The notes under the pieces are model-generated. The model searched no databases. It saw nothing but the letters and a program-made list of their open reading frames with translations, and was not told the DNA's origin. A DNA stretch of 15,989 nucleotides from CAZTWC01 sp964617105 [NCBI: uncultured Myxococcia bacterium] (GTDB lineage Bacteria; CAZTWC01). The stretch spans positions 1 to 15,989 of the forward strand of contig CAZTWC010000061.1 of assembly GCA_964617105.1 (NCBI GenBank), given 5' to 3'. The stretch's first letter is position 1. Every line of letters begins with the position of its first letter. Position numbers and translations under genes: made by a program. Shown piece by piece: positions 13,573 to 15,989 of the stretch.

Positions 13573-14601
13573 ATGAAAGCAATGGTATTGCCTGCGATTT
13601 GTAATTTGGCAGAAAACCCCACTCCCTTAAAATTGCAGGATATCCCTATGCCGCAACCTGGAAAAGGGGAAATTCTGGTCAAAATTTCCGCCTGCGGAGT
13701 CTGCCATACAGAATTGGACGAAATAGAAGGCCGAACCCCGCCGCCATCTCTGCCCATAGTACTGGGACACCAGGCGGTTGGTAAAGTAGAAAAAATCGGC
13801 CCTGAATGTGGAGACTTTTCCCTTGGAGACCGGGTGGGAATTGCCTGGATCTATTCTGCCTGTGGTCAATGCCAACTCTGCCGGGAGGGTAAAGAGAACC
13901 TGTGCTCCCAATTCACCGCCACCGGGCGGGATGTCAATGGTGGGTATAGCCAATATATGAAGGTAAAGGAAAAATTTGCCTATCCTATCCCCCCTTTTTT
14001 CTCAAACAGTGAAGCCGCCCCCCTGTTGTGTGCCGGCGCTATCGGGTACCGCTCTTTGCGTCTCAGCAACCTGGCCGCTGAAAAAACCCTGGGCTTGACC
14101 GGTTTTGGCGCCTCTGGACACCTGGTAATGAAAATTGTGATGCATAAGTACCCAGGTAGTGATATATTTGTCTTTGCCCGCAGCCCTAAAGAGCGGGAAT
14201 TCGCTCTGGAATTGGGAGCTGTCTGGGCTGGAGATATTGGTGCGAGAGCCCCGGAACTATTGGACACCATTATCGACACTACTCCAGCGTGGAAGCCGGT
14301 GGTAGAAGCCCTGGCCAATCTAACCCCCGGCGGCAGGCTGGTAATCAACGCTATCCGCAAAGAAGAGATCGACAAGGATTATCTACTCAATCTGGACTAT
14401 CCCGCCCATTTGTGGATGGAAAAAGAGATTAAAAGCGTAGCCAATGTTGAACGGCATGATGTAAGGGAATTTCTCCAAATAGCCGCAGAGATGAAAATCA
14501 AGCCGGAGTTGCAGGAATACCCCCTCCAGGATGCCAACCAGGCTCTTATGGAACTGAAGGAAAGAAAAATCCGCGGCGCAAAAGTGCTGGTTTTAGATTA
14601 A
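13573..14601 (+). CDS. Zinc-dependent medium-chain alcohol dehydrogenase (CAD2-like)
   Basis: This is a 342-residue medium-chain dehydrogenase. Catalytic zinc ligands are Cys41 (ACGVCHTEL), His66 and Cys153 (LLCAGAIGYR). Structural zinc ligands are Cys97, Cys100, Cys103 and Cys111. The cofactor loop reads LGLTGFGASGH. Overall it resembles the zinc-binding alcohol dehydrogenase subgroup similar to cinnamyl alcohol dehydrogenases. The common GHE motif is GHQ here (Gln67). The ATG at 13573 follows AAAAAAGG; an upstream TTG at 13552 is unlikely. It is not part of the textbook pyrimidine route. Its place between preA and the carbamoyltransferase suggests it reduces the pathway semialdehyde to 3-hydroxypropionate or 3-hydroxyisobutyrate, possibly to dispose of electrons; that role is inferred. 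Confidence 0.88.
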   Translation: MKAMVLPAICNLAENPTPLKLQDIPMPQPGKGEILVKISACGVCHTELDEIEGRTPPPSLPIVLGHQAVGKVEKIGPECGDFSLGDRVGIAWIYSACGQCQLCREGKENLCSQFTATGRDVNGGYSQYMKVKEKFAYPIPPFFSNSEAAPLLCAGAIGYRSLRLSNLAAEKTLGLTGFGASGHLVMKIVMHKYPGSDIFVFARSPKEREFALELGAVWAGDIGARAPELLDTIIDTTPAWKPVVEALANLTPGGRLVINAIRKEEIDKDYLLNLDYPAHLWMEKEIKSVANVERHDVREFLQIAAEMKIKPELQEYPLQDANQALMELKERKIRGAKVLVLD

Positions 14602-14623
14602 CAAGTGATTAAGGAGAAGAACT

Positions 14624-15607
14624 ATGAATACCAATTTATCGGGCAAAGATTATATTTCTACCCAGGACTGGACCAGAGAAGAGTTGGATACTGCCCTGGA
14701 CGTTTCTTTTGACCTCAAACGCCGGTTTGCCCTGGGAGAACCACACCGGCTGCTGCAGGACAAGACCCTGTTTATGCTCTTTTTTGACAAATCCACCCGC
14801 ACCCGTAATTCCTTTGAAGCCGGTATAACCCAACTAGGCGGTCATGCTCACGACCTGACCCCGGAAGTGATGCAGATATCTCACGGTGAATCCCCCAAGG
14901 ATACCGGCATCATTCTTTCCCGTTACGGTCACGGCATTGCTATCCGCCACGATTTGGTTCCCGGTGAGGGCAACGCCTATATGCGGGAGGTGGCAAAATA
15001 CGCCAACCGGCCAGTGCTCAACATGCAGTGCGACATCGATCATCCCTGCCAGACCCTGGCTGACATTATGACCATCAAAGAAAAATTTCCCGGTGATCTG
15101 CGGGGTAGAAAAATTGTAGTAAGTTGGGCCTTTACCAAGAGTTATGCCAAACCTCTCTCAGTGCCTCAGGGACTGATCATGTTGATGCCCCGGTTTGGCC
15201 TGGATGTGACCCTGGTGCATCCACCAGAGTTTAGGTTGATGCCCGAGATCATGGAGCAGGCCAAGCAAAATGCCCAGGAAAACGGAGTGAAATTCGAAGT
15301 GGCAGACAACATGGACGATGCTTTTGAAGATGCCGATATAGTCTATCCCAAGAGTTGGGGAGTTTTGGAACTTTTTAAACAGCCCGAAGAGGCGCTAAAA
15401 CTGGCCTGCAAATATGAAGACTGGATCTGCGACCAGCGCCGCATGGATTTGACCAAAAAGAAGAGCATCTACATGCACTGCCTGCCGGCTGAGCGGGGAA
15501 AAGAAGTTACCGATGAAGTAATTGACGGCCCCCATTCAGTTATTTACGATGAAGCGGAAAACCGTCTCCACACTGCCAAAGCACTAATGGCCCTGACCAT
15601 GCAATAG
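14624..15607 (+). CDS. ygeW: YgeW-family (predicted knotted) carbamoyltransferase
   Basis: This aspartate/ornithine carbamoyltransferase superfamily member has 327 residues. Carbamoyl-phosphate motifs are complete: STRTR at 57-61, HPCQ at 140-143, HCLP at 285-288. Long stretches recall E. coli YgeW: ISHGES, GNAYMREV, QCDIDHP, a tryptophan-containing SWAF...KPLSVPQG loop (176-183), and DIVYPKSWG. The end, DEAENRLHTAKALMAL, is more like N-acetylornithine carbamoyltransferase. The protein is shorter than E. coli YgeW (about 396). The KPLSVPQ loop corresponds to the proline-rich loop that forms the knot in N-acetylornithine carbamoyltransferase. The start follows AAGGAG, 22 bases after the dehydrogenase. 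In this operon the best substrate guess is 3-ureidopropionate (phosphorolysis to carbamoyl phosphate). An arginine-biosynthesis role is the alternative but has no support from neighbours. Confidence 0.85.
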   Translation: MNTNLSGKDYISTQDWTREELDTALDVSFDLKRRFALGEPHRLLQDKTLFMLFFDKSTRTRNSFEAGITQLGGHAHDLTPEVMQISHGESPKDTGIILSRYGHGIAIRHDLVPGEGNAYMREVAKYANRPVLNMQCDIDHPCQTLADIMTIKEKFPGDLRGRKIVVSWAFTKSYAKPLSVPQGLIMLMPRFGLDVTLVHPPEFRLMPEIMEQAKQNAQENGVKFEVADNMDDAFEDADIVYPKSWGVLELFKQPEEALKLACKYEDWICDQRRMDLTKKKSIYMHCLPAERGKEVTDEVIDGPHSVIYDEAENRLHTAKALMALTMQ

Positions 15608-15663
15608 AAAGCCAGGCAACAAAATATATCCCGTCCAATGACCAAACCGGGCCAATTATACTT

Positions 15664-15989
15664 ATGGAGAAAAACGCCAGATATCTACTTATAGCCTGCT
15701 CTCTTTTTATTGCTTTGGCTATCACCATTCAATTTTTTCAGGAGGCGTTTTATCCTTTTGAAGTGGAACAAGATGAGGGATATCTGCTCAATTCAGCGGT
15801 GCGGCTGAAAGACGGCAAACCGATCTATACCCCTATAGATCAAGAGCCGAAACTGTTCGTAACCGACTATCCACCGGTTTATATTGCCTTGATGGCTTTT
15901 TTTGTAAAAATCTTCGGTCCCTCTTTTACTCCCGCCCGCATGTTCTCCTTTTTCAGCCTGGTGTTATCTACGCTGATAATCTGGCTGGC
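15664..15989 (+). CDS. Membrane glycosyltransferase of the GT39/GT83 (PMT/ArnT-like) type, 5' part
   Basis: The frame is open from the ATG to the window edge, giving 108 residues. A first membrane helix (about residues 6-25) is followed by an acidic motif QDEGYLLNSAVRLKDGKPIY with Asp37-Glu38, then TDYPPVYIALMAFFVKIFG and a second hydrophobic stretch. The membrane helix, acidic loop and YPP pattern are typical of polyprenyl-phosphate-dependent GT-C glycosyltransferases. No strong ribosome site precedes the ATG; an ATG at 15638 is in another frame and stops soon. It lies 56 bases after the carbamoyltransferase on the same strand, without a visible terminator, but its function is unrelated to the operon. 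Confidence 0.75.
   Translation, partial: MEKNARYLLIACSLFIALAITIQFFQEAFYPFEVEQDEGYLLNSAVRLKDGKPIYTPIDQEPKLFVTDYPPVYIALMAFFVKIFGPSFTPARMFSFFSLVLSTLIIWL

Noticed and set aside
1-15989. tRNA or rRNA genes, CRISPR arrays, insertion sequences, phage genes
   Set aside because: None seen: no spaced identical direct-repeat array, no transposase or integrase-like frame, and no recognisable structural RNA in the gaps.

Overview
This window looks like a chromosome fragment from a diderm (Gram-negative-type) bacterium of moderate GC content, probably uncultured and at least partly anaerobic. The diderm reading rests on two lipoproteins with clear lipoboxes and one secreted protein with a C-terminal aromatic beta-strand. 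I cannot assign a phylum from the sequence alone.

Layout. (1) Positions 1-173 hold the 3' end of a gene whose product ends in a small CxxC/CxC zinc-ribbon-like tail. (2) Positions 214-1851, minus strand, hold nadB (L-aspartate oxidase, NAD synthesis). (3) Positions 1852-2213 are a 362-base divergent intergenic region with a nadB leader, a perfect 19-bp inverted repeat and a dispersed repeat. (4) Positions 2214-5515 hold three plus-strand envelope genes: a probable outer-membrane beta-barrel, a TPR-type lipoprotein, and a lysine-rich lipoprotein with CsgG-like and FlgT-C-like parts. (5) Positions 5675-15607 hold eight co-directional genes with gaps of about 16-105 bases, read as one catabolic operon. 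(6) From 15664 to the window edge is the start of a multi-membrane-span glycosyltransferase.

The operon encodes a complete reductive pyrimidine degradation route. PreT and PreA reduce uracil or thymine to the dihydro form. A dihydropyrimidinase opens the ring to N-carbamoyl-beta-alanine or its 2-methyl analogue. A nitrilase-type beta-ureidopropionase releases beta-alanine or beta-aminoisobutyrate. An AGXT2-like transaminase makes malonate or methylmalonate semialdehyde. A CoA-acylating MmsA-type dehydrogenase makes acetyl- or propionyl-CoA. Two further genes are not part of the textbook pathway: a zinc alcohol dehydrogenase, which could reduce the semialdehyde, and a YgeW-family (predicted knotted) carbamoyltransferase. 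The latter could take the carbamoyl group of the ureido intermediate to carbamoyl phosphate and so conserve energy. This is the most interesting hypothesis in the window. No carbamate kinase, pyrimidine transporter or regulator is visible here.

Non-coding structure is also notable. The operon leader and the nadB leader share a 31-base block (29 of 31 identical) at exactly the same distance, 48 bases, from each start codon. A second motif recurs upstream of all three envelope genes, and its 16-base core also forms exact direct repeats on both sides of nadB.
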